In this document: positions 1 through 12,000 of the stretch, piece after piece
How the letters are laid out: every line of letters starts with the position of its first letter
How positions within the stretch are numbered: position 1 is the stretch's first letter
Source: Baylisascaris procyonis
Taxonomy: Eukaryota; Nematoda; Chromadorea; Rhabditida; Ascarididae
Length of the DNA stretch: 64,000 nucleotides
Assembly (NCBI GenBank): GCA_037389465.1
Contig: JAZARR010000192.1
Span: forward strand, 30,992 to 94,991
Reading direction: 5' to 3'
Position numbers and translations under genes: made by a program
Notes under the pieces: model-generated
What the model was told of the DNA's origin: nothing
The model's input: the letters and a program-made list of their open reading frames with translations, nothing else
The model's database searches: none

Positions 1-3000
1 AGCCTAAGCCTAAGCCTAAGCCTAAGCCTAAGCCTAAGCCTAAGCCTAAGCCTAAGCCTAAGCCTAAGCCTAAGCCTAAGCCTAAGCCTAAGCCTAAGCC
101 TAAGCCTAAGCCTAAGCCTAAGCCTAAGCCTAAGCCTAAGCCTAAGCCTAAGCCTAAGCCTAAGCCTAAGCCTAAGCCTAAGCCTAAGCCTAAGCCTAAG
201 CCTAAGCCTAAGCCTAAGCCTAAGCCTAAGCCTAAGCCTAAGCCTAAGCCTAAGCCTAAGCCTAAGCCTAAGCCTAAGCCTAAGCCTAAGCCTAAGCCTA
301 AGCCTAAGCCTAAGCCTAAGCCTAAGCCTAAGCCTAAGCCTAAGCCTAAGCCTAAGCCTAAGCCTAAGCCTAAGCCTAAGCCTAAGCCTAAGCCTAAGCC
401 TAAGCCTAAGCCTAAGCCTAAGCCTAAGCCTAAGCCTAAGCCTAAGCCTAAGCCTAAGCCTAAGCCTAAGCCTAAGCCTAAGCCTAAGCCTAAGCCTAAG
501 CCTAAGCCTAAGCCTAAGCCTAAGCCTAAGCCTAAGCCTAAGCCTAAGCCTAAGCCTAAGCCTAAGCCTAAGCCTAAGCCTAAGCCTAAGCCTAAGCCTA
601 AGCCTAAGCCTAAGCCTAAGCCTAAGCCTAAGCCTAAGCCTAAGCCTAAGCCTAAGCCTAAGCCTAAGCCTAAGCCTAAGCCTAAGCCTAAGCCTAAGCC
701 TAAGCCTAAGCCTAAGCCTAAGCCTAAGCCTAAGCCTAAGCCTAAGCCTAAGCCTAAGCCTAAGCCTAAGCCTAAGCCTAAGCCTAAGCCTAAGCCTAAG
801 CCTAAGCCTAAGCCTAAGCCTAAGCCTAAGCCTAAGCCTAAGCCTAAGCCTAAGCCTAAGCCTAAGCCTAAGCCTAAGCCTAAGCCTAAGCCTAAGCCTA
901 AGCCTAAGCCTAAGCCTAAGCCTAAGCCTAAGCCTAAGCCTAAGCCTAAGCCTAAGCCTAAGCCTAAGCCTAAGCCTAAGCCTAAGCCTAAGCCTAAGCC
1001 TAAGCCTAAGCCTAAGCCTAAGCCTAAGCCTAAGCCTAAGCCTAAGCCTAAGCCTAAGCCTAAGCCTAAGCCTAAGCCTAAGCCTAAGCCTAAGCCTAAG
1101 CCTAAGCCTAAGCCTAAGCCTAAGCCTAAGCCTAAGCCTAAGCCTAAGCCTAAGCCTAAGCCTAAGCCTAAGCCTAAGCCTAAGCCTAAGCCTAAGCCTA
1201 AGCCTAAGCCTAAGCCTAAGCCTAAGCCTAAGCCTAAGCCTAAGCCTAAGCCTAAGCCTAAGCCTAAGCCTAAGCCTAAGCCTAAGCCTAAGCCTAAGCC
1301 TAAGCCTAAGCCTAAGCCTAAGCCTAAGCCTAAGCCTAAGCCTAAGCCTAAGCCTAAGCCTAAGCCTAAGCCTAAGCCTAAGCCTAAGCCTAAGCCTAAG
1401 CCTAAGCCTAAGCCTAAGCCTAAGCCTAAGCCTAAGCCTAAGCCTAAGCCTAAGCCTAAGCCTAAGCCTAAGCCTAAGCCTAAGCCTAAGCCTAAGCCTA
1501 AGCCTAAGCCTAAGCCTAAGCCTAAGCCTAAGCCTAAGCCTAAGCCTAAGCCTAAGCCTAAGCCTAAGCCTAAGCCTAAGCCTAAGCCTAAGCCTAAGCC
1601 TAAGCCTAAGCCTAAGCCTAAGCCTAAGCCTAAGCCTAAGCCTAAGCCTAAGCCTAAGCCTAAGCCTAAGCCTAAGCCTAAGCCTAAGCCTAAGCCTAAG
1701 CCTAAGCCTAAGCCTAAGCCTAAGCCTAAGCCTAAGCCTAAGCCTAAGCCTAAGCCTAAGCCTAAGCCTAAGCCTAAGCCTAAGCCTAAGCCTAAGCCTA
1801 AGCCTAAGCCTAAGCCTAAGCCTAAGCCTAAGCCTAAGCCTAAGCCTAAGCCTAAGCCTAAGCCTAAGCCTAAGCCTAAGCCTAAGCCTAAGCCTAAGCC
1901 TAAGCCTAAGCCTAAGCCTAAGCCTAAGCCTAAGCCTAAGCCTAAGCCTAAGCCTAAGCCTAAGCCTAAGCCTAAGCCTAAGCCTAAGCCTAAGCCTAAG
2001 CCTAAGCCTAAGCCTAAGCCTAAGCCTAAGCCTAAGCCTAAGCCTAAGCCTAAGCCTAAGCCTAAGCCTAAGCCTAAGCCTAAGCCTAAGCCTAAGCCTA
2101 AGCCTAAGCCTAAGCCTAAGCCTAAGCCTAAGCCTAAGCCTAAGCCTAAGCCTAAGCCTAAGCCTAAGCCTAAGCCTAAGCCTAAGCCTAAGCCTAAGCC
2201 TAAGCCTAAGCCTAAGCCTAAGCCTAAGCCTAAGCCTAAGCCTAAGCCTAAGCCTAAGCCTAAGCCTAAGCCTAAGCCTAAGCCTAAGCCTAAGCCTAAG
2301 CCTAAGCCTAAGCCTAAGCCTAAGCCTAAGCCTAAGCCTAAGCCTAAGCCTAAGCCTAAGCCTAAGCCTAAGCCTAAGCCTAAGCCTAAGCCTAAGCCTA
2401 AGCCTAAGCCTAAGCCTAAGCCTAAGCCTAAGCCTAAGCCTAAGCCTAAGCCTAAGCCTAAGCCTAAGCCTAAGCCTAAGCCTAAGCCTAAGCCTAAGCC
2501 TAAGCCTAAGCCTAAGCCTAAGCCTAAGCCTAAGCCTAAGCCTAAGCCTAAGCCTAAGCCTAAGCCTAAGCCTAAGCCTAAGCCTAAGCCTAAGCCTAAG
2601 CCTAAGCCTAAGCCTAAGCCTAAGCCTAAGCCTAAGCCTAAGCCTAAGCCTAAGCCTAAGCCTAAGCCTAAGCCTAAGCCTAAGCCTAAGCCTAAGCCTA
2701 AGCCTAAGCCTAAGCCTAAGCCTAAGCCTAAGCCTAAGCCTAAGCCTAAGCCTAAGCCTAAGCCTAAGCCTAAGCCTAAGCCTAAGCCTAAGCCTAAGCC
2801 TAAGCCTAAGCCTAAGCCTAAGCCTAAGCCTAAGCCTAAGCCTAAGCCTAAGCCTAAGCCTAAGCCTAAGCCTAAGCCTAAGCCTAAGCCTAAGCCTAAG
2901 CCTAAGCCTAAGCCTAAGCCTAAGCCTAAGCCTAAGCCTAAGCCTAAGCCTAAGCCTAAGCCTAAGCCTAAGCCTAAGCCTAAGCCTAAGCCTAAGCCTA

Positions 3001-6000
3001 AGCCTAAGCCTAAGCCTAAGCCTAAGCCTAAGCCTAAGCCTAAGCCTAAGCCTAAGCCTAAGCCTAAGCCTAAGCCTAAGCCTAAGCCTAAGCCTAAGCC
3101 TAAGCCTAAGCCTAAGCCTAAGCCTAAGCCTAAGCCTAAGCCTAAGCCTAAGCCTAAGCCTAAGCCTAAGCCTAAGCCTAAGCCTAAGCCTAAGCCTAAG
3201 CCTAAGCCTAAGCCTAAGCCTAAGCCTAAGCCTAAGCCTAAGCCTAAGCCTAAGCCTAAGCCTAAGCCTAAGCCTAAGCCTAAGCCTAAGCCTAAGCCTA
3301 AGCCTAAGCCTAAGCCTAAGCCTAAGCCTAAGCCTAAGCCTAAGCCTAAGCCTAAGCCTAAGCCTAAGCCTAAGCCTAAGCCTAAGCCTAAGCCTAAGCC
3401 TAAGCCTAAGCCTAAGCCTAAGCCTAAGCCTAAGCCTAAGCCTAAGCCTAAGCCTAAGCCTAAGCCTAAGCCTAAGCCTAAGCCTAAGCCTAAGCCTAAG
3501 CCTAAGCCTAAGCCTAAGCCTAAGCCTAAGCCTAAGCCTAAGCCTAAGCCTAAGCCTAAGCCTAAGCCTAAGCCTAAGCCTAAGCCTAAGCCTAAGCCTA
3601 AGCCTAAGCCTAAGCCTAAGCCTAAGCCTAAGCCTAAGCCTAAGCCTAAGCCTAAGCCTAAGCCTAAGCCTAAGCCTAAGCCTAAGCCTAAGCCTAAGCC
3701 TAAGCCTAAGCCTAAGCCTAAGCCTAAGCCTAAGCCTAAGCCTAAGCCTAAGCCTAAGCCTAAGCCTAAGCCTAAGCCTAAGCCTAAGCCTAAGCCTAAG
3801 CCTAAGCCTAAGCCTAAGCCTAAGCCTAAGCCTAAGCCTAAGCCTAAGCCTAAGCCTAAGCCTAAGCCTAAGCCTAAGCCTAAGCCTAAGCCTAAGCCTA
3901 AGCCTAAGCCTAAGCCTAAGCCTAAGCCTAAGCCTAAGCCTAAGCCTAAGCCTAAGCCTAAGCCTAAGCCTAAGCCTAAGCCTAAGCCTAAGCCTAAGCC
4001 TAAGCCTAAGCCTAAGCCTAAGCCTAAGCCTAAGCCTAAGCCTAAGCCTAAGCCTAAGCCTAAGCCTAAGCCTAAGCCTAAGCCTAAGCCTAAGCCTAAG
4101 CCTAAGCCTAAGCCTAAGCCTAAGCCTAAGCCTAAGCCTAAGCCTAAGCCTAAGCCTAAGCCTAAGCCTAAGCCTAAGCCTAAGCCTAAGCCTAAGCCTA
4201 AGCCTAAGCCTAAGCCTAAGCCTAAGCCTAAGCCTAAGCCTAAGCCTAAGCCTAAGCCTAAGCCTAAGCCTAAGCCTAAGCCTAAGCCTAAGCCTAAGCC
4301 TAAGCCTAAGCCTAAGCCTAAGCCTAAGCCTAAGCCTAAGCCTAAGCCTAAGCCTAAGCCTAAGCCTAAGCCTAAGCCTAAGCCTAAGCCTAAGCCTAAG
4401 CCTAAGCCTAAGCCTAAGCCTAAGCCTAAGCCTAAGCCTAAGCCTAAGCCTAAGCCTAAGCCTAAGCCTAAGCCTAAGCCTAAGCCTAAGCCTAAGCCTA
4501 AGCCTAAGCCTAAGCCTAAGCCTAAGCCTAAGCCTAAGCCTAAGCCTAAGCCTAAGCCTAAGCCTAAGCCTAAGCCTAAGCCTAAGCCTAAGCCTAAGCC
4601 TAAGCCTAAGCCTAAGCCTAAGCCTAAGCCTAAGCCTAAGCCTAAGCCTAAGCCTAAGCCTAAGCCTAAGCCTAAGCCTAAGCCTAAGCCTAAGCCTAAG
4701 CCTAAGCCTAAGCCTAAGCCTAAGCCTAAGCCTAAGCCTAAGCCTAAGCCTAAGCCTAAGCCTAAGCCTAAGCCTAAGCCTAAGCCTAAGCCTAAGCCTA
4801 AGCCTAAGCCTAAGCCTAAGCCTAAGCCTAAGCCTAAGCCTAAGCCTAAGCCTAAGCCTAAGCCTAAGCCTAAGCCTAAGCCTAAGCCTAAGCCTAAGCC
4901 TAAGCCTAAGCCTAAGCCTAAGCCTAAGCCTAAGCCTAAGCCTAAGCCTAAGCCTAAGCCTAAGCCTAAGCCTAAGCCTAAGCCTAAGCCTAAGCCTAAG
5001 CCTAAGCCTAAGCCTAAGCCTAAGCCTAAGCCTAAGCCTAAGCCTAAGCCTAAGCCTAAGCCTAAGCCTAAGCCTAAGCCTAAGCCTAAGCCTAAGCCTA
5101 AGCCTAAGCCTAAGCCTAAGCCTAAGCCTAAGCCTAAGCCTAAGCCTAAGCCTAAGCCTAAGCCTAAGCCTAAGCCTAAGCCTAAGCCTAAGCCTAAGCC
5201 TAAGCCTAAGCCTAAGCCTAAGCCTAAGCCTAAGCCTAAGCCTAAGCCTAAGCCTAAGCCTAAGCCTAAGCCTAAGCCTAAGCCTAAGCCTAAGCCTAAG
5301 CCTAAGCCTAAGCCTAAGCCTAAGCCTAAGCCTAAGCCTAAGCCTAAGCCTAAGCCTAAGCCTAAGCCTAAGCCTAAGCCTAAGCCTAAGCCTAAGCCTA
5401 AGCCTAAGCCTAAGCCTAAGCCTAAGCCTAAGCCTAAGCCTAAGCCTAAGCCTAAGCCTAAGCCTAAGCCTAAGCCTAAGCCTAAGCCTAAGCCTAAGCC
5501 TAAGCCTAAGCCTAAGCCTAAGCCTAAGCCTAAGCCTAAGCCTAAGCCTAAGCCTAAGCCTAAGCCTAAGCCTAAGCCTAAGCCTAAGCCTAAGCCTAAG
5601 CCTAAGCCTAAGCCTAAGCCTAAGCCTAAGCCTAAGCCTAAGCCTAAGCCTAAGCCTAAGCCTAAGCCTAAGCCTAAGCCTAAGCCTAAGCCTAAGCCTA
5701 AGCCTAAGCCTAAGCCTAAGCCTAAGCCTAAGCCTAAGCCTAAGCCTAAGCCTAAGCCTAAGCCTAAGCCTAAGCCTAAGCCTAAGCCTAAGCCTAAGCC
5801 TAAGCCTAAGCCTAAGCCTAAGCCTAAGCCTAAGCCTAAGCCTAAGCCTAAGCCTAAGCCTAAGCCTAAGCCTAAGCCTAAGCCTAAGCCTAAGCCTAAG
5901 CCTAAGCCTAAGCCTAAGCCTAAGCCTAAGCCTAAGCCTAAGCCTAAGCCTAAGCCTAAGCCTAAGCCTAAGCCTAAGCCTAAGCCTAAGCCTAAGCCTA

Positions 6001-9000
6001 AGCCTAAGCCTAAGCCTAAGCCTAAGCCTAAGCCTAAGCCTAAGCCTAAGCCTAAGCCTAAGCCTAAGCCTAAGCCTAAGCCTAAGCCTAAGCCTAAGCC
6101 TAAGCCTAAGCCTAAGCCTAAGCCTAAGCCTAAGCCTAAGCCTAAGCCTAAGCCTAAGCCTAAGCCTAAGCCTAAGCCTAAGCCTAAGCCTAAGCCTAAG
6201 CCTAAGCCTAAGCCTAAGCCTAAGCCTAAGCCTAAGCCTAAGCCTAAGCCTAAGCCTAAGCCTAAGCCTAAGCCTAAGCCTAAGCCTAAGCCTAAGCCTA
6301 AGCCTAAGCCTAAGCCTAAGCCTAAGCCTAAGCCTAAGCCTAAGCCTAAGCCTAAGCCTAAGCCTAAGCCTAAGCCTAAGCCTAAGCCTAAGCCTAAGCC
6401 TAAGCCTAAGCCTAAGCCTAAGCCTAAGCCTAAGCCTAAGCCTAAGCCTAAGCCTAAGCCTAAGCCTAAGCCTAAGCCTAAGCCTAAGCCTAAGCCTAAG
6501 CCTAAGCCTAAGCCTAAGCCTAAGCCTAAGCCTAAGCCTAAGCCTAAGCCTAAGCCTAAGCCTAAGCCTAAGCCTAAGCCTAAGCCTAAGCCTAAGCCTA
6601 AGCCTAAGCCTAAGCCTAAGCCTAAGCCTAAGCCTAAGCCTAAGCCTAAGCCTAAGCCTAAGCCTAAGCCTAAGCCTAAGCCTAAGCCTAAGCCTAAGCC
6701 TAAGCCTAAGCCTAAGCCTAAGCCTAAGCCTAAGCCTAAGCCTAAGCCTAAGCCTAAGCCTAAGCCTAAGCCTAAGCCTAAGCCTAAGCCTAAGCCTAAG
6801 CCTAAGCCTAAGCCTAAGCCTAAGCCTAAGCCTAAGCCTAAGCCTAAGCCTAAGCCTAAGCCTAAGCCTAAGCCTAAGCCTAAGCCTAAGCCTAAGCCTA
6901 AGCCTAAGCCTAAGCCTAAGCCTAAGCCTAAGCCTAAGCCTAAGCCTAAGCCTAAGCCTAAGCCTAAGCCTAAGCCTAAGCCTAAGCCTAAGCCTAAGCC
7001 TAAGCCTAAGCCTAAGCCTAAGCCTAAGCCTAAGCCTAAGCCTAAGCCTAAGCCTAAGCCTAAGCCTAAGCCTAAGCCTAAGCCTAAGCCTAAGCCTAAG
7101 CCTAAGCCTAAGCCTAAGCCTAAGCCTAAGCCTAAGCCTAAGCCTAAGCCTAAGCCTAAGCCTAAGCCTAAGCCTAAGCCTAAGCCTAAGCCTAAGCCTA
7201 AGCCTAAGCCTAAGCCTAAGCCTAAGCCTAAGCCTAAGCCTAAGCCTAAGCCTAAGCCTAAGCCTAAGCCTAAGCCTAAGCCTAAGCCTAAGCCTAAGCC
7301 TAAGCCTAAGCCTAAGCCTAAGCCTAAGCCTAAGCCTAAGCCTAAGCCTAAGCCTAAGCCTAAGCCTAAGCCTAAGCCTAAGCCTAAGCCTAAGCCTAAG
7401 CCTAAGCCTAAGCCTAAGCCTAAGCCTAAGCCTAAGCCTAAGCCTAAGCCTAAGCCTAAGCCTAAGCCTAAGCCTAAGCCTAAGCCTAAGCCTAAGCCTA
7501 AGCCTAAGCCTAAGCCTAAGCCTAAGCCTAAGCCTAAGCCTAAGCCTAAGCCTAAGCCTAAGCCTAAGCCTAAGCCTAAGCCTAAGCCTAAGCCTAAGCC
7601 TAAGCCTAAGCCTAAGCCTAAGCCTAAGCCTAAGCCTAAGCCTAAGCCTAAGCCTAAGCCTAAGCCTAAGCCTAAGCCTAAGCCTAAGCCTAAGCCTAAG
7701 CCTAAGCCTAAGCCTAAGCCTAAGCCTAAGCCTAAGCCTAAGCCTAAGCCTAAGCCTAAGCCTAAGCCTAAGCCTAAGCCTAAGCCTAAGCCTAAGCCTA
7801 AGCCTAAGCCTAAGCCTAAGCCTAAGCCTAAGCCTAAGCCTAAGCCTAAGCCTAAGCCTAAGCCTAAGCCTAAGCCTAAGCCTAAGCCTAAGCCTAAGCC
7901 TAAGCCTAAGCCTAAGCCTAAGCCTAAGCCTAAGCCTAAGCCTAAGCCTAAGCCTAAGCCTAAGCCTAAGCCTAAGCCTAAGCCTAAGCCTAAGCCTAAG
8001 CCTAAGCCTAAGCCTAAGCCTAAGCCTAAGCCTAAGCCTAAGCCTAAGCCTAAGCCTAAGCCTAAGCCTAAGCCTAAGCCTAAGCCTAAGCCTAAGCCTA
8101 AGCCTAAGCCTAAGCCTAAGCCTAAGCCTAAGCCTAAGCCTAAGCCTAAGCCTAAGCCTAAGCCTAAGCCTAAGCCTAAGCCTAAGCCTAAGCCTAAGCC
8201 TAAGCCTAAGCCTAAGCCTAAGCCTAAGCCTAAGCCTAAGCCTAAGCCTAAGCCTAAGCCTAAGCCTAAGCCTAAGCCTAAGCCTAAGCCTAAGCCTAAG
8301 CCTAAGCCTAAGCCTAAGCCTAAGCCTAAGCCTAAGCCTAAGCCTAAGCCTAAGCCTAAGCCTAAGCCTAAGCCTAAGCCTAAGCCTAAGCCTAAGCCTA
8401 AGCCTAAGCCTAAGCCTAAGCCTAAGCCTAAGCCTAAGCCTAAGCCTAAGCCTAAGCCTAAGCCTAAGCCTAAGCCTAAGCCTAAGCCTAAGCCTAAGCC
8501 TAAGCCTAAGCCTAAGCCTAAGCCTAAGCCTAAGCCTAAGCCTAAGCCTAAGCCTAAGCCTAAGCCTAAGCCTAAGCCTAAGCCTAAGCCTAAGCCTAAG
8601 CCTAAGCCTAAGCCTAAGCCTAAGCCTAAGCCTAAGCCTAAGCCTAAGCCTAAGCCTAAGCCTAAGCCTAAGCCTAAGCCTAAGCCTAAGCCTAAGCCTA
8701 AGCCTAAGCCTAAGCCTAAGCCTAAGCCTAAGCCTAAGCCTAAGCCTAAGCCTAAGCCTAAGCCTAAGCCTAAGCCTAAGCCTAAGCCTAAGCCTAAGCC
8801 TAAGCCTAAGCCTAAGCCTAAGCCTAAGCCTAAGCCTAAGCCTAAGCCTAAGCCTAAGCCTAAGCCTAAGCCTAAGCCTAAGCCTAAGCCTAAGCCTAAG
8901 CCTAAGCCTAAGCCTAAGCCTAAGCCTAAGCCTAAGCCTAAGCCTAAGCCTAAGCCTAAGCCTAAGCCTAAGCCTAAGCCTAAGCCTAAGCCTAAGCCTA

Positions 9001-12000
9001 AGCCTAAGCCTAAGCCTAAGCCTAAGCCTAAGCCTAAGCCTAAGCCTAAGCCTAAGCCTAAGCCTAAGCCTAAGCCTAAGCCTAAGCCTAAGCCTAAGCC
9101 TAAGCCTAAGCCTAAGCCTAAGCCTAAGCCTAAGCCTAAGCCTAAGCCTAAGCCTAAGCCTAAGCCTAAGCCTAAGCCTAAGCCTAAGCCTAAGCCTAAG
9201 CCTAAGCCTAAGCCTAAGCCTAAGCCTAAGCCTAAGCCTAAGCCTAAGCCTAAGCCTAAGCCTAAGCCTAAGCCTAAGCCTAAGCCTAAGCCTAAGCCTA
9301 AGCCTAAGCCTAAGCCTAAGCCTAAGCCTAAGCCTAAGCCTAAGCCTAAGCCTAAGCCTAAGCCTAAGCCTAAGCCTAAGCCTAAGCCTAAGCCTAAGCC
9401 TAAGCCTAAGCCTAAGCCTAAGCCTAAGCCTAAGCCTAAGCCTAAGCCTAAGCCTAAGCCTAAGCCTAAGCCTAAGCCTAAGCCTAAGCCTAAGCCTAAG
9501 CCTAAGCCTAAGCCTAAGCCTAAGCCTAAGCCTAAGCCTAAGCCTAAGCCTAAGCCTAAGCCTAAGCCTAAGCCTAAGCCTAAGCCTAAGCCTAAGCCTA
9601 AGCCTAAGCCTAAGCCTAAGCCTAAGCCTAAGCCTAAGCCTAAGCCTAAGCCTAAGCCTAAGCCTAAGCCTAAGCCTAAGCCTAAGCCTAAGCCTAAGCC
9701 TAAGCCTAAGCCTAAGCCTAAGCCTAAGCCTAAGCCTAAGCCTAAGCCTAAGCCTAAGCCTAAGCCTAAGCCTAAGCCTAAGCCTAAGCCTAAGCCTAAG
9801 CCTAAGCCTAAGCCTAAGCCTAAGCCTAAGCCTAAGCCTAAGCCTAAGCCTAAGCCTAAGCCTAAGCCTAAGCCTAAGCCTAAGCCTAAGCCTAAGCCTA
9901 AGCCTAAGCCTAAGCCTAAGCCTAAGCCTAAGCCTAAGCCTAAGCCTAAGCCTAAGCCTAAGCCTAAGCCTAAGCCTAAGCCTAAGCCTAAGCCTAAGCC
10001 TAAGCCTAAGCCTAAGCCTAAGCCTAAGCCTAAGCCTAAGCCTAAGCCTAAGCCTAAGCCTAAGCCTAAGCCTAAGCCTAAGCCTAAGCCTAAGCCTAAG
10101 CCTAAGCCTAAGCCTAAGCCTAAGCCTAAGCCTAAGCCTAAGCCTAAGCCTAAGCCTAAGCCTAAGCCTAAGCCTAAGCCTAAGCCTAAGCCTAAGCCTA
10201 AGCCTAAGCCTAAGCCTAAGCCTAAGCCTAAGCCTAAGCCTAAGCCTAAGCCTAAGCCTAAGCCTAAGCCTAAGCCTAAGCCTAAGCCTAAGCCTAAGCC
10301 TAAGCCTAAGCCTAAGCCTAAGCCTAAGCCTAAGCCTAAGCCTAAGCCTAAGCCTAAGCCTAAGCCTAAGCCTAAGCCTAAGCCTAAGCCTAAGCCTAAG
10401 CCTAAGCCTAAGCCTAAGCCTAAGCCTAAGCCTAAGCCTAAGCCTAAGCCTAAGCCTAAGCCTAAGCCTAAGCCTAAGCCTAAGCCTAAGCCTAAGCCTA
10501 AGCCTAAGCCTAAGCCTAAGCCTAAGCCTAAGCCTAAGCCTAAGCCTAAGCCTAAGCCTAAGCCTAAGCCTAAGCCTAAGCCTAAGCCTAAGCCTAAGCC
10601 TAAGCCTAAGCCTAAGCCTAAGCCTAAGCCTAAGCCTAAGCCTAAGCCTAAGCCTAAGCCTAAGCCTAAGCCTAAGCCTAAGCCTAAGCCTAAGCCTAAG
10701 CCTAAGCCTAAGCCTAAGCCTAAGCCTAAGCCTAAGCCTAAGCCTAAGCCTAAGCCTAAGCCTAAGCCTAAGCCTAAGCCTAAGCCTAAGCCTAAGCCTA
10801 AGCCTAAGCCTAAGCCTAAGCCTAAGCCTAAGCCTAAGCCTAAGCCTAAGCCTAAGCCTAAGCCTAAGCCTAAGCCTAAGCCTAAGCCTAAGCCTAAGCC
10901 TAAGCCTAAGCCTAAGCCTAAGCCTAAGCCTAAGCCTAAGCCTAAGCCTAAGCCTAAGCCTAAGCCTAAGCCTAAGCCTAAGCCTAAGCCTAAGCCTAAG
11001 CCTAAGCCTAAGCCTAAGCCTAAGCCTAAGCCTAAGCCTAAGCCTAAGCCTAAGCCTAAGCCTAAGCCTAAGCCTAAGCCTAAGCCTAAGCCTAAGCCTA
11101 AGCCTAAGCCTAAGCCTAAGCCTAAGCCTAAGCCTAAGCCTAAGCCTAAGCCTAAGCCTAAGCCTAAGCCTAAGCCTAAGCCTAAGCCTAAGCCTAAGCC
11201 TAAGCCTAAGCCTAAGCCTAAGCCTAAGCCTAAGCCTAAGCCTAAGCCTAAGCCTAAGCCTAAGCCTAAGCCTAAGCCTAAGCCTAAGCCTAAGCCTAAG
11301 CCTAAGCCTAAGCCTAAGCCTAAGCCTAAGCCTAAGCCTAAGCCTAAGCCTAAGCCTAAGCCTAAGCCTAAGCCTAAGCCTAAGCCTAAGCCTAAGCCTA
11401 AGCCTAAGCCTAAGCCTAAGCCTAAGCCTAAGCCTAAGCCTAAGCCTAAGCCTAAGCCTAAGCCTAAGCCTAAGCCTAAGCCTAAGCCTAAGCCTAAGCC
11501 TAAGCCTAAGCCTAAGCCTAAGCCTAAGCCTAAGCCTAAGCCTAAGCCTAAGCCTAAGCCTAAGCCTAAGCCTAAGCCTAAGCCTAAGCCTAAGCCTAAG
11601 CCTAAGCCTAAGCCTAAGCCTAAGCCTAAGCCTAAGCCTAAGCCTAAGCCTAAGCCTAAGCCTAAGCCTAAGCCTAAGCCTAAGCCTAAGCCTAAGCCTA
11701 AGCCTAAGCCTAAGCCTAAGCCTAAGCCTAAGCCTAAGCCTAAGCCTAAGCCTAAGCCTAAGCCTAAGCCTAAGCCTAAGCCTAAGCCTAAGCCTAAGCC
11801 TAAGCCTAAGCCTAAGCCTAAGCCTAAGCCTAAGCCTAAGCCTAAGCCTAAGCCTAAGCCTAAGCCTAAGCCTAAGCCTAAGCCTAAGCCTAAGCCTAAG
11901 CCTAAGCCTAAGCCTAAGCCTAAGCCTAAGCCTAAGCCTAAGCCTAAGCCTAAGCCTAAGCCTAAGCCTAAGCCTAAGCCTAAGCCTAAGCCTAAGCCTA